Below, piece after piece: positions 52,173 to 60,751 of a stretch of 64,000 nt of DNA; position 1 is the stretch's first letter, and every line of letters starts with the position of its first letter. The notes under the pieces are model-generated. The model did no database searches, was not told the origin of the DNA, and saw nothing but the letters and a program-made list of their open reading frames with translations. A program made the translations under genes and the position numbers. The stretch is from Lachnospiraceae bacterium (lineage in GTDB: Bacteria; Bacillota; Clostridia; Lachnospirales; Lachnospiraceae). The stretch is from positions 1 through 64,000 of the forward strand of contig JAFRSU010000038.1 in NCBI GenBank assembly GCA_017427415.1, given 5' to 3'.

Positions 52173-53188
52173 TTTGCAGCACCTCCTTTTTTCTTCTTTA
52201 CGATACCGAAAGCTCTGGGCATTGTAAACTTCTCAATGAAAGGTACGAGAAGGTTGGAGAAGATGATGGCATACGAAACGCCCTCTGCCGAGTTGCCGCA
52301 GATCCTGATGATACCGGTAAGAAGTCCCAAGATGATACCGAATACGATCTGGCCACCCTTAGTGATGGGGCTTGTAACATAATCCGTAGCCATAAACCAT
52401 GCACCGAGCATAAGTCCGCCGCCGCAGAGCTCGCAGAGCAGGTAGTAGAAACCGTCGCTACTTAAGCCATAGCCGCCGAAAATAACTACGAATACCGAGA
52501 ATGTTGCGATATAAGCTACAGGAATACGTAAGCTTATGATCTTTTTCACAAGGAGATATGCTGCTCCGATGAGGATTGCCAAAGTACTGGTCTCACCGAT
52601 CACACCGCCTGTAAAGCCGAAGAACATATCAAAAAGCGATACGCTATCCTTAATGTTCTGTCCTGCTTCAAGGGTTTTAATGACTGCAAGAGGGGTAGCT
52701 GAGGAAATACCGTCCACTGCTGCCGCACCGTTCATGAAATGTGAGCTTGCCTGCTCAACACCGAATGCTGTCATTCTGCCTGCAAAACATATGAGCAGGA
52801 AACATCTGGCTCCAAGTGCGGGGTTCATGAAATTCTGTCCGAGTCCTCCGAACATTTCCTTTACTACCAGGATGGCAAATGCACTGCCGACTACCGGTAT
52901 CCAGAGCGGTACCGATGCGGGCAGGTTCATGCCGAGGAGCAAGCCTGTAACCAAAGCACTGCACTCGTAAGGTGCGCTCTTTTTTACTACGAATCTCTTC
53001 CATAAGAACTCACATACGCATGCCGATGCCACACTTGTAAGCAGTACCAGGAATGCTTTAAAACCAAACTGATATACTCCGAATACACTTGCGGGTATAA
53101 GGGCTATGGCCACATCCCGCATGATCGAGCGTGTCGTGACTCCGCTTCTGACATGGGGTGAAGCGGACACGTTGTATAAGTCTTTCAT
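52169..53188 (-). CDS. rnfD: Rnf complex membrane subunit RnfD
   Basis: Membrane flavoprotein of about nine or ten helices (339 residues). The covalent FMN threonine lies in GISSATPLAVIKT near 163-175. It is thought to be a core of the ion-translocation path in Rnf. The start follows a 238-base gap after rnfC that is filled with repeats A and B. No promoter was identified in that gap, so rnfD expression probably depends on read-through. Confidence 0.95.
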   Translation of the reverse strand: MKDLYNVSASPHVRSGVTTRSIMRDVAIALIPASVFGVYQFGFKAFLVLLTSVASACVCEFLWKRFVVKKSAPYECSALVTGLLLGMNLPASVPLWIPVVGSAFAILVVKEMFGGLGQNFMNPALGARCFLLICFAGRMTAFGVEQASSHFMNGAAAVDGISSATPLAVIKTLEAGQNIKDSVSLFDMFFGFTGGVIGETSTLAILIGAAYLLVKKIISLRIPVAYIATFSVFVVIFGGYGLSSDGFYYLLCELCGGGLMLGAWFMATDYVTSPITKGGQIVFGIILGLLTGIIRICGNSAEGVSYAIIFSNLLVPFIEKFTMPRAFGIVKKKKGGAAK

Positions 53189-53209
53189 GATATTCTCCTA
53201 ATATTTTAT

Positions 53210-53237
53210 AAGATCCTTCGCTGCGCTCAGGATGACA
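53210..53237. repeat. Repeat A half-copy in the rnf operon
   Basis: AAGATCCTTCGCTGCGCTCA followed by GGATGACA, matching one arm of the palindrome at 12908. A degenerate repeat C-like stretch (AATCACAGAACCGTC, 53241-53255) follows; a similar one lies at 22461-22485 in the opposite orientation. Confidence 0.75.
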
Positions 53238-53268
53238 TTAAATCACAGAACCGTCACTATGATCGGTA

Positions 53269-53401
53269 CACCTCATCCGGCACTTCGTGCCACCTTCCCT
53301 TCGCCAGGGACGGCATCCCTCGCTGGGACGGCATCAAGCCACTCCGTGGCTCGATATGTCTTCGCACTACGTGCATCGATATATCCCCTCAAGGGAAGGC
53401 T
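53269..53401. repeat. Repeat B copy 6, expanded, inside the rnf operon
   Basis: Starts CACCTCATCCGGCACTTCGTG and ends ATATCCCCTCAAGGGAAGGC. The interior is longer than in other copies, with several successive short hairpins (GCACTTCGTGC, GCCACTCCGTGGC, GCACTACGTGC). Confidence 0.8.
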
Positions 53402-53426
53402 TATTTCAAGTCGTTCTCCGATTGAT

Positions 53427-54761
53427 CTATTTCTTCTTACGATTATCTAATATGCTGCGTCTGGTCTGCTTTAAGCTCTGGGTAAGCTTTCTGCCGGCGG
53501 GACAAACGAAGGTACATGAACCGCATTCCATACATTCCATACCGCTGATGGCTTCGAAGGATGCATCATCGAAACGCTCTGCTGCTTCCATCATCATCTG
53601 GGGTATCAGGTTCTCAGGGCAGGCCTCAACGCATCTGCCGCAGCGGATACAGGGACCCTCGGGAACAAGGAGCATCGGATCCTTTATAAATGCAAGGAGT
53701 GCCGATGAGGTCTTGGTCACAGGTATATTTACATCGAAAAGGCCAAGACCCATCATTGTTCCGCCGGATATCAGCTTTTCGGGCTTAACCTTAAAGCCGC
53801 CTGCTGCTTCAAGCACCTCTGAATACTTGGTACCTGTCTTTACATTAAAGTTCTGGGGATTTACCACCGCATCACCGGATACCGTTACAACTCTTCTCAT
53901 AAGAGGTGTGGTCTCCGCTACCGCCATATGGATGGAAATGACCGTATCTACGTTATTTACGATACAGCCCGCATCCGCGGGAAGCATGGAGGAGTTGATC
54001 TTTCTGCCGGTGACAGCTTTTATGAGCTGACGCTCGCTGCCCTCGGGATACTTGGTACGTACGACCTGTACTCTGATCCTGTCCTCGTTTTTAACAAGCT
54101 CGCTGATATGCTCTATGGCCTTGGGCTTGTTGTCCTCTATGGCGATGACGCCCTGAGCGTTGTCAAAAAGCTGTAAGATGATACGTACGCCGTCTACTAA
54201 CTTTTCGCCCTCCTCAAGCATCATGCGGTAGTCGGAAGTAAGATACGGCTCACACTCCGAACCGTTTACTATGATATAATCTATTGCATTTTCATCCTTG
54301 GGGGTAAGCTTTATGAATGTAGGGAATCCGGCGCCGCCCATTCCGACTATGCCGGCTTCTTTTACTATATCCCTTATCTCCTGCTTACTGAGCTTGGTAT
54401 AATCACGCTTTGTGCCTAAGCCCTCAACAGGGGTATATTGCTCATCGTTTTCAATATAGATGGCATCAACGATGCTTCCGGATACCGTAAGTGTAGGCTT
54501 GATACCGGTAACTGTACCTGATACGGATGCCGCTATCGGAACCGATACAAAGCCAGATGCTTCCGCGATCTTCTGTCCCATAAGGACGTGATCGCCGACT
54601 GCAACGACCGGCTTTGAAGGTGCACCGATATGCTGTGACATCGGATAGACAAGTTCTTTTCCGGGCAGAAGGCTGACCGTGGGCTTGTCCATGGACAGTT
54701 CTTTGCCCTCATAAGGATGTACGCCACCCTTAAATGTTCCCTTATTCATAAATACCTCCAT
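53427..54761 (-). CDS. rnfC: Rnf complex NADH-binding subunit RnfC
   Basis: Peripheral subunit that exchanges electrons with NAD+/NADH (444 residues). The N-terminus (GGVHPYEGKELSMDKP near 12-27) is followed by a barrel-sandwich hybrid, the NADH/FMN-binding region with GMGGAGFPTFIKL near 141, and two 4Fe-4S motifs near 370 (CIRCGRCVEACP) and 410 (CMECGSCTFVCP). It is the first gene of rnfCDGEAB and has a consensus promoter. The complex couples ferredoxin oxidation to NAD+ reduction and pumps Na+ or H+. Confidence 0.96.
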   Translation of the reverse strand: MEVFMNKGTFKGGVHPYEGKELSMDKPTVSLLPGKELVYPMSQHIGAPSKPVVAVGDHVLMGQKIAEASGFVSVPIAASVSGTVTGIKPTLTVSGSIVDAIYIENDEQYTPVEGLGTKRDYTKLSKQEIRDIVKEAGIVGMGGAGFPTFIKLTPKDENAIDYIIVNGSECEPYLTSDYRMMLEEGEKLVDGVRIILQLFDNAQGVIAIEDNKPKAIEHISELVKNEDRIRVQVVRTKYPEGSERQLIKAVTGRKINSSMLPADAGCIVNNVDTVISIHMAVAETTPLMRRVVTVSGDAVVNPQNFNVKTGTKYSEVLEAAGGFKVKPEKLISGGTMMGLGLFDVNIPVTKTSSALLAFIKDPMLLVPEGPCIRCGRCVEACPENLIPQMMMEAAERFDDASFEAISGMECMECGSCTFVCPAGRKLTQSLKQTRRSILDNRKKK

Positions 54762-54840
54762 TCGGCATTATTCAAGACTTCAGACTGTTTCCATAAGAAA
54801 AAAATCTTTCTTATATATATGTTACTCGACACAAGCACGT

Positions 54841-54869
54841 ATTGTACACCAATACAAGTGGCTTGTCAA
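54841..54869 (-). promoter_or_regulatory. Promoter of the rnf operon with an overlapping inverted repeat
   Basis: On the minus strand TTGACA (54864-54869) and TACAAT (54841-54846) are 17 bases apart. GTATTG-GTGTA-CAATAC, a 6-bp inverted repeat, covers the -10 box. The start of transcription would be near 54834, about 73 bases before the rnfC ATG. Confidence 0.8.
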
Positions 54870-54877
54870 GAGGGTTA

Positions 54878-56035
54878 TCACGATTCGGCAGGGATTTCGG
54901 AAGTTTCGTTTTTTGCGGCTTTTTTCTTCTTCCTTTCCTTACGTTCCACGCGGTTATCGGCATGCATTTTTTTGTATGCTTTTCTGAAAAGTTTTACCGC
55001 TTCACTCATTACATCCTTGGTCTCATCGTCTATTTTTCCCATGGATTTGAGCATGTTTACGGTGGACTTGAATGTAAAAAGGTCCTCGACATTGTCAACT
55101 CCTGCGGCCTCTACCACCTTCCAAAAGCCCTCGACGACTTTTTCCCTTTTTTCTCTCGAAAGTGACATGAACCAGTTGGTAAGCGTAGCGTCCACGTTAC
55201 GGCTTAAGGCCTTCACATCGGTCTCTCGGATGAAGTCCCCTCTTCTTATCTGCCAGGTATACAGGGAATGCTGCCAAAACGCCGCCCCACTGCTGTGGAT
55301 CACACTGCTTTTCCTGGTGGGCTCAAGCAGCATACCGACTACGGACTGCTGTGGTATGTAGGAATGTATCCTGTCCTTTATCGCCTCAAACTCGGGACTT
55401 TCTATACGTTCGGTTTCAAAGCCCGGACCGTCTAAGCTCACGATATCTTTTATCCTTGCCCTTACCTTTTCCGAGCAGTACGCCGCGGCATATATAGCGA
55501 GATTCCCGCCTTTTGAGTGTCCGCAAAGTATTATGTCTCCTTCAAGGGCATCGGCCGCTTCCTCTAAGTATTTTACAGCATCCTCCTGGGACGGAACATG
55601 CTCAAGATACATCATGTTAAAGTCCTCTTTCCAGCCGGTTAAGGTCTTATCCGTACCGCGGAAGGCGATGAGTACCTGTTTTTCGGGAAGCAGCATCGTT
55701 ATGGCTGAAAACTGCTCCTGTTTTTCTACGTCTATGATGTTCCTGAACCCGGTAAGACCCAGACAGGTAAATCTCGGGCTTGTCAGTAGTATTCCCGTCA
55801 TTTCGGGATCTTCTTTATAATGAAAGCTTCTGCCGTCCCCGTCTAAGCTTGCCAGCTCTCTTATTTTGTTTACCGCATTCCACAGGCTGACAGGAGCGGC
55901 ATCAAAGCTCTCCGGTACTACGCCGTCATACGGGAAATACGAGCAGCAGGCTATCACCGCATAGTCCGCTTCGCAGAGAGGAAGCCCCGCCAGGCTTATG
56001 TCTCCCCGCCATTCAAGATATGACATTATATCCAT
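54878..56035 (-). CDS. Mbeg1-like alpha/beta hydrolase (DUF2974 family)
   Basis: A 385-residue lipase-like hydrolase. The nucleophile motif GHSKGG with its serine near 173 is intact, and upstream is the oxyanion segment VLIAFRGTDKTLTGWKED, typical of lipase class 3/Mbeg1 proteins. The N-terminal part (about 15-60) is a family-specific helical region. The C-terminus is basic (ADNRVERKERKKKKAAK). There is no signal peptide, so it is probably intracellular. Substrate is unknown. The gene ends just inside the rnf promoter region, and repeat B separates it from carD. Confidence 0.85.
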   Translation of the reverse strand: MDIMSYLEWRGDISLAGLPLCEADYAVIACCSYFPYDGVVPESFDAAPVSLWNAVNKIRELASLDGDGRSFHYKEDPEMTGILLTSPRFTCLGLTGFRNIIDVEKQEQFSAITMLLPEKQVLIAFRGTDKTLTGWKEDFNMMYLEHVPSQEDAVKYLEEAADALEGDIILCGHSKGGNLAIYAAAYCSEKVRARIKDIVSLDGPGFETERIESPEFEAIKDRIHSYIPQQSVVGMLLEPTRKSSVIHSSGAAFWQHSLYTWQIRRGDFIRETDVKALSRNVDATLTNWFMSLSREKREKVVEGFWKVVEAAGVDNVEDLFTFKSTVNMLKSMGKIDDETKDVMSEAVKLFRKAYKKMHADNRVERKERKKKKAAKNETSEIPAES

Positions 56036-56062
56036 TTTTATCCCTCACTAAATACTACTTTC

Positions 56063-56182
56063 CACCTCATCAGTCGGCTTTGCCGACAGCTTCCCTTCGC
56101 CAGGGAGTGCATCGTATGTCGAATGCTTTAGCGTTCGACTCCATCACTGCGTGTATCGATATATCCCCTCAAGGGGAAGCCT
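56063..56182. repeat. Repeat B copy 7
   Basis: CACCTCATCAGTCGGCTTTG through ATATCCCCTCAAGGGGAAGC, with internal GAATGCTTTAGCGTTCGACTC hairpin shared with the copy at 23117. It lies directly against the carD terminator. Confidence 0.8.
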
Positions 56183-56189
56183 AAAAAAA

Positions 56190-56210
56190 CCGGTCCGCAT
56201 AACGGACCGG
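56190..56210 (-). terminator. Terminator of carD
   Basis: CCGGTCCG and CGGACCGG form a perfect 8-bp stem with a five-base loop, followed on the minus strand by TTTTTTTAGG. It lies five bases past the stop. Confidence 0.92.
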
Positions 56211-56215
56211 AGTTA

Positions 56216-56725
56216 TCATTTAGCCTTTTCACATTTGCTTGTTATATAATCACGTATCTGTGATTTTTCCATTTTTAAAGGAAGACTCAGCTCGCTGTAC
56301 AGGCAATTTTCCGCGATGCCGAAATACCTCTCATCCATGGCTGTCAGCTTCTTGCCTATAGCGTCTCTCATTTCCTTACGCGCATGGATCTCTTTTATCA
56401 GCTGGACCACTTCTCTTAAGTCACAGTTCTGTATTACCTGTTTGTATCTCTCTTCGCGCTTTTTCTCGTCGGTTATGTCTAATTTTTTAATGCCGCATAT
56501 CTCATCAATAAGCTTGTCCGCTTCAGCACGGCTCACAACTTTTCTGATGGTAACCTTTTTTCCGTCAACCGGTGCAAATATCTTGCCGTTACCGCTTTTG
56601 CCTATGGGACTGAGTGTATAATAAAGTCTTTCCTTGGAAACACCTTCCATGTCAAGAACACCTACAGATTCAACCTGACAAACTCCATCGCTGCCAAACA
56701 CTACATACTCGCCAACATCAAACAT
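56216..56725 (-). CDS. carD: CarD family transcriptional regulator
   Basis: RNA polymerase-binding regulator (169 residues). The N-terminal RID Tudor-like domain begins FDVGEYVVFGSDGVCQVESV and contains YYTLSP and FAPVDGKKVTIRKV. The C-terminal helical domain (about 75-169) would contact promoter DNA. The ATG at 56725 is selected by a GAGG site eight bases upstream; an in-frame start four codons earlier overlaps that site. It has a dedicated promoter and terminator. Confidence 0.9.
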   Translation of the reverse strand: MFDVGEYVVFGSDGVCQVESVGVLDMEGVSKERLYYTLSPIGKSGNGKIFAPVDGKKVTIRKVVSRAEADKLIDEICGIKKLDITDEKKREERYKQVIQNCDLREVVQLIKEIHARKEMRDAIGKKLTAMDERYFGIAENCLYSELSLPLKMEKSQIRDYITSKCEKAK

Positions 56726-56783
56726 GCAATACCTCACTTTCCCTAAAAATACAAAACCTAAAACAAATTGCCGATATATAAGT

Positions 56784-56812
56784 ATTATAACACATTTGTT
56801 ACAAAAATGTAA
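56784..56812 (-). promoter_or_regulatory. Promoter of carD with a central inverted repeat
   Basis: On the minus strand TTACAT (56807-56812) and TATAAT (56784-56789) with 17 bases between. The spacer holds ACATTT-TTGTAAC-AAATGT, a perfect 6-bp inverted repeat around a TTGTAACAA core. Confidence 0.65.
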
Positions 56813-56852
56813 GTAAAATTTTAAATTTTCCCAATTTTATTTTTGGTGATTT

Positions 56853-57836
56853 TTACTGTATGCCACGGTGTAATTCATATGCAAATATCCATTGCTGGAC
56901 TATACCTGTTACTCCCTTGAAAGCCGAAAATGCATCGTCTATTATCTTGGTATATCTTGCATAGGAGATGCTGTCGAGGAGTTTTTTGCGGGGCAGCTCG
57001 GATGTAGAAATCTTGATTTTAAGGGCTTTTTCGATATCTTCCTTTTCTTTCTCCGGGAAAAATTCTCTGTACAGGATGTCCTTTATGTGTACATCTACAG
57101 GGAATGCATCAGTATACCCGCAGCCGAACAGACACACGCAGTCTGCTACCTTTTCACCGATACCGGAAAAGGTACACAGCGTCTTTTTCGCCTCATCGTA
57201 GCCCATCTTTCGCAGACTATCCCCGTCGAATCCTTCGGTGATATACTTTACCGCTGTCTCATATATATATCGCTCGCGATAACCGAGTGAGAGCCCCTTC
57301 AGCCCCTCGGGTCCTTTTGAGGCTATGGATGCAGCAGTCGGAAAACCGTACCAGACGTTTACGGTATTTTGTTTCTGCGTCTTCCGGCTGCCTTTTGATA
57401 CCGGCTCCTCATGTCTTTCTCCGAAACGCTCACACAGTGCCTCTATGCATTTTCTGATTGAAGGTATCTGCTTTTGCTGGGATATGATAAAGGATATCAT
57501 CATCTCCCATACGTTTTGCTTAAGTATCCGTATATCCGAGGCATAACTGCAGGAAGCGCTTAAGAACCTTGCCCCATTGCCATCACCCTCCATGCTCCCG
57601 GCTCTTCTGACTATACTTCCGTAATCCCTCTTAAGGTCGAAGTAATCCTCCCAGTATTCTTCATACTCTTTTTTATCACACATGAAGGTTACTTCGCTGC
57701 CGTTTTGCTTTAGCTCCAGACATCTGTTGCCGGAGTATACGGTATATTCTCCCGATGCCGTTTCATAGAACCTGAACACCTGCCCGCTTTCCATTATTTT
57801 TTTCAAGTCGAAATACTCGGTCTTTATTGTAAACAT
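56853..57836 (-). CDS. 8-oxoguanine DNA glycosylase (OGG1-type)
   Basis: Bifunctional DNA repair glycosylase/AP lyase (327 residues). It has the N-terminal OGG domain (FDLKKIMESGQVFRF near 6-20, which fits the OGG1 N-terminal fold). The HhH-GPD domain follows with the catalytic Lys in IISQQKQIPSIRKCIEAL near 123, the hairpin FSGIGEKVADCVCLFG near 224 and the conserved Asp in FPVDVHI near 246. A tail with FAYELHRG ends the protein. It is a single-gene unit between a terminator and carD. The OGG1 type is used by many Clostridia in place of MutM. Confidence 0.92.
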   Translation of the reverse strand: MFTIKTEYFDLKKIMESGQVFRFYETASGEYTVYSGNRCLELKQNGSEVTFMCDKKEYEEYWEDYFDLKRDYGSIVRRAGSMEGDGNGARFLSASCSYASDIRILKQNVWEMMISFIISQQKQIPSIRKCIEALCERFGERHEEPVSKGSRKTQKQNTVNVWYGFPTAASIASKGPEGLKGLSLGYRERYIYETAVKYITEGFDGDSLRKMGYDEAKKTLCTFSGIGEKVADCVCLFGCGYTDAFPVDVHIKDILYREFFPEKEKEDIEKALKIKISTSELPRKKLLDSISYARYTKIIDDAFSAFKGVTGIVQQWIFAYELHRGIQ

Positions 57837-57888
57837 GCGGTCTCTCCAATAGTTTTCCTTTTAATATAATAGTAATATAACACAAAAA

Positions 57889-57922
57889 CCCCCGTTCGGT
57901 CAAACTGATTGACGAACGGGGG
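57889..57922 (-). terminator. Terminator of the Nat-type ABC exporter operon
   Basis: CCCCCGTTC pairs with GAACGGGGG, extended by GTCA/TGAC with one bulge; on the minus strand TTTTTGTG follows. It sits about 60 bases past the permease stop, beyond repeat C. Confidence 0.9.
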
Positions 57923-57947
57923 AATTGTGGAACTTTTATGTGGTTGT

Positions 57948-57974
57948 GTGACAGGAGAACCGTCCCCTTGTCAC
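57948..57974. repeat. Repeat C copy 3 (27 bp, opposite orientation)
   Basis: GTGACAGGAGAACCGTCCCC followed by TTGTCAC, the exact reverse complement of the copies at 36135 and 45672. Confidence 0.85.
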
Positions 57975-57983
57975 AAAGTATGA

Positions 57984-59222
57984 TTACGCGTTAAACATGA
58001 TCTTTTCGTCATCAAAGGCTTTTGCGATACCGATGGTGAGGATGATGGCAATGATCACGGTGCCTGCAAGGGATGCAAGGAAATTGGTAGCTAAAAGCTC
58101 GCCGTTACAAATGTCCTTGATCGCTATTGCATTACCATATACAGGGATCAGATATCTGTATACAGGTACTTCTTTTCCGCTCATGAACATAGTAAGCATA
58201 CCTGCTACGATAACTACGATATAGCAGGGTGAGATAAGTGTGCTGGCTGCCTTGGTATCCTTAGCTCTGATGGATAAGAAGGAGATGACTGCTACGAAAA
58301 GGAATACAAGTGCAAGTGCGATGGCTGCAAGCTGTAAGCCCTGTACAAGATTGAGTGATAAGCCTCCGAAACCTTCTGCCATAGCGGTCTCTTCGCCGCC
58401 CATAAGTGACATGACCGGCATAGCTACCATCATCGATACTACATATACTATAGCGGAGATACCGCTTAAGATCATCATGGCTACTATCTTTCCTGCTGCG
58501 ATGGATGTACGCTTTACAGGTGAAAGAAGCATGCTTGCCAGGGTTCCTCTTTCCTTTTCGCCTGCCATAGCATCAACGCCGACACCCATAGCTCCGGCAA
58601 AGAGCATGATAACGATCATATAAGGAAGCATCATGGAGATGAAACGTGACTGTGCTTTCTCTTCTTTCTCTATAACATCATTCTGAAGGTCAAATACATT
58701 GAGCAGGTCAAGGCTTCCTACACGCTCCTCAAGTAAGCCGGTCCTGTATACTTCAAGAACTCCGTTCATGAACATGCCGTACGTATTCTGTGAATAGTTT
58801 TCGGTAGTATTGTATGAAAGCTTGAGTGCAGGTACAGGTGAGCTTGAATCTACATAAGCTTTAAACTTCTGATCAAAATCCTGATCCATGTAAATGATCA
58901 TCTCAGCATTGCCGTTTAATATCTCATCACGGTATTCCTGCTCATTTGCTCTGTAATCTGCTTCGCTTAAATAGGTGATATCGGATGTTTTGTCAAAACC
59001 GCTTTGGGTGATGGCATTTTTCATTCTGTCATCGGAGTTTACCACGTATACCTTATTAATGTGTTCCTCTATATCTGAGTTCATTTTTCCTACCATAAAG
59101 CCCATTATGCCGTACAGTGCGATCATTATGATGGCAGGCAGGATAAACATACTGAATACCAGCTTTTTATCGCCGAATACTCGTTTAAGTTCTTTCTTTA
59201 AAATAATTGACATTCCGCTCAT
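57984..59222 (-). CDS. ABC-2 type permease (NatB-like)
   Basis: A 412-residue membrane component of an exporter. It has one N-terminal helix (about 22-45), a large extracytoplasmic domain (about 48-175) and five or six C-terminal helices (IVIMLFAGAMGVGVDAMAGE, the conserved KERGTLASMLLSPVKRTSIAAG loop split about 228-249, and FLASLAGTVIIAIILTIG). The closest known type is NatB of Na+ export systems, but the substrate is not set by sequence. The start is 18 bases after natA-like ATPase; GAGG precedes the ATG. Confidence 0.88.
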   Translation of the reverse strand: MSGMSIILKKELKRVFGDKKLVFSMFILPAIIMIALYGIMGFMVGKMNSDIEEHINKVYVVNSDDRMKNAITQSGFDKTSDITYLSEADYRANEQEYRDEILNGNAEMIIYMDQDFDQKFKAYVDSSSPVPALKLSYNTTENYSQNTYGMFMNGVLEVYRTGLLEERVGSLDLLNVFDLQNDVIEKEEKAQSRFISMMLPYMIVIMLFAGAMGVGVDAMAGEKERGTLASMLLSPVKRTSIAAGKIVAMMILSGISAIVYVVSMMVAMPVMSLMGGEETAMAEGFGGLSLNLVQGLQLAAIALALVFLFVAVISFLSIRAKDTKAASTLISPCYIVVIVAGMLTMFMSGKEVPVYRYLIPVYGNAIAIKDICNGELLATNFLASLAGTVIIAIILTIGIAKAFDDEKIMFNA

Positions 59223-59240
59223 TTTTATACCTCATTTTCC

Positions 59241-60014
59241 TTATTTCTCAACATGATATTTGCTGTACAGTTTGAAGAATGCGTCCTCTAAGTCCTCTGC
59301 CTGGTTTCTCTCAAGTATCTCAGGCAGTGTCCCTTCTTCCACCTTCTGTCCGGCGATGATAACACCGATCCTGTCGGAGAGCTTTTCTGCCTCACTCATG
59401 ATATGGGTGGAAACGATAACTGTTTTTCCGCAGTCTCTTAAATGTTTAAGATAATCCGTTACGCTTCTGGCTGTAACAATGTCAAGACCGGATGTGGGCT
59501 CGTCGAATATGACTACCTTGGGGTCATGTACAAGACTTACTGCGATGGCTGCCTTCTGCTTCATACCTGTTGAAAGCTCTTCTATCTTCTTGTTCTTAAA
59601 GTCATTGATGCCGAATACTCCGAAAAGCTCTTCCTGACGTGCTACTATCTGTTCATCGCTCATGCCGTGCAGATGACCGAAGAATTTAAACATGTAGTCT
59701 GCAGAGAAATTGGGATCAAGCTTGATCTCGTTGGTAAGGAATGCTATGCTGTCTCTTACCTTTGCGCCTTCCTTTATGGTATCGAATCCGCATACGGAAA
59801 CGCTGCCTTTGGTAGGCTTAAGCAGTGTGGCTACACATCTTAAGGTTGTGGTCTTTCCGGCACCATTGGGTCCTAAGAGACCGAAGATCTCGCCGGGTCT
59901 TGCTTCAAGAGAAACATTGTTGACCGCGATCTTTTTGTTTTCTTTGGTTTTAAGCTCCTGCATCTTTTTTGCATTGAGCTTGTAGATCTTAGTGAGTCCG
60001 TTAATCTGTATCAC
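59241..60014 (-). CDS. ABC transporter ATP-binding protein (NatA-like)
   Basis: A 257-residue ATPase for the adjacent permease. Walker A GPNGAGKTT at 48-56, signature ELSTGMKQKAAIA near 139, Walker B VVIFDEPTSGLD near 159 and the H-loop STHIMSE. The GTG start at 60014 is supported by AGGAGG nine bases upstream. The 207-base gap further upstream has no supported gene. Confidence 0.92.
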   Translation of the reverse strand: MIQINGLTKIYKLNAKKMQELKTKENKKIAVNNVSLEARPGEIFGLLGPNGAGKTTTLRCVATLLKPTKGSVSVCGFDTIKEGAKVRDSIAFLTNEIKLDPNFSADYMFKFFGHLHGMSDEQIVARQEELFGVFGINDFKNKKIEELSTGMKQKAAIAVSLVHDPKVVIFDEPTSGLDIVTARSVTDYLKHLRDCGKTVIVSTHIMSEAEKLSDRIGVIIAGQKVEEGTLPEILERNQAEDLEDAFFKLYSKYHVEK

Positions 60015-60221
60015 TTTTTTTGTCCTCCTAATGTTATATATACCTTATACTTCCTTTTACTATGTTATACCGGTCTTTTCTAACCTGTCCGGCTAACTAA
60101 CATACATACTTCGTGTCATGCCATAGCATGCTTTCATTTTCCATGACTCCGCCGGCTTTTCTTCCGGTCATATCATTTATTTCACCTCAGAAACACCTTT
60201 CGGCATTTTCTCAGCGGTATA

Positions 60222-60455
60222 CTACCTCAGATCCTTCAGTGTCTCATACAGCTCCATGTCTGAAGCGGTAAGCTTGATGTTGGTCTCTATGGTCTTTCCT
60301 TCGGTGTCGGTAAAGGAAATCCCGATCACTGTGCCCTCGGTCACTCCCTTTCTCTGCATTGCATCCAGGAAAAGGGGGAACTTCGGATGGTTGGTGGTAA
60401 ATGTCTCCCATGCACCTTTAAGTTTCCATAATGCTGAAATATTAGATATGTTCAT
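60222..60455 (-). CDS. Conserved small protein of unknown function
   Basis: A 77-residue protein, MNISNISALWKLKGAWETFT at the start, predicted alpha/beta with an N-terminal helix, a middle beta hairpin (VIGISFTDTEGKTIETNIKL) and a C-terminal helix. No signal peptide or membrane segment. It has a good GGGAGG ribosome site and two promoters upstream, so it is very likely expressed. Similar short proteins occur in Lachnospiraceae, but no function is known. Confidence 0.7.
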   Translation of the reverse strand: MNISNISALWKLKGAWETFTTNHPKFPLFLDAMQRKGVTEGTVIGISFTDTEGKTIETNIKLTASDMELYETLKDLR

Positions 60456-60509
60456 AATGTACCTCCCGGTTGAATGTTACTGTTTTCCTTTGTGTGTAAC
60501 TTGTAAACC

Positions 60510-60537
60510 ATCATAACACATATTTTAAATTTGTAAA
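60510..60537 (-). promoter_or_regulatory. Proximal promoter of the 77-residue protein gene
   Basis: On the minus strand TTTACA (60532-60537) and TATGAT (60510-60515) with 16 bases between, about 50 bases before the start codon. Confidence 0.55.
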
Positions 60538-60604
60538 TCGATTCTTTTGTGGAGATAACAGGTTTTATTACCTCAAGAAGGAGTATTTAACTGTTTATGT
60601 GTTA

Positions 60605-60633
60605 TATATACACCTATTACAGTTGAATGTCAA
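60605..60633 (-). promoter_or_regulatory. Distal promoter of the 77-residue protein gene
   Basis: On the minus strand a perfect TTGACA (60628-60633) and TATATA (60605-60610) 17 bases apart, giving a leader of about 140 bases. This 296-base gap otherwise holds only the cheY terminator. Confidence 0.65.
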
Positions 60634-60669
60634 GTACTTTTTTTAAAATTTTTTAATAAATATAAAAAT

Positions 60670-60694
60670 CGCCGACACGGAAACCGTGCCGGCG
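60670..60694 (-). terminator. Terminator of the CheX-like/cheY operon
   Basis: Minus-strand CGCCGGCACGG pairs with CCGTGTCGGCG (one G-U) around a TTT loop and is followed by ATTTTTATATT. Confidence 0.9.
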
Positions 60695-60751
60695 AACCCC
60701 AAATATATACATTTATAATGTCTGCTATCGATGTTGGCTGATCATGCAGGC

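Noticed and set aside
60085..60170. A 24-codon minus-strand frame (MTGRKAGGVMENESM...) between the NatA-like gene and the 77-residue gene
   Set aside because: Weak ribosome site, no conservation evidence, and the region looks like degenerate spacer.
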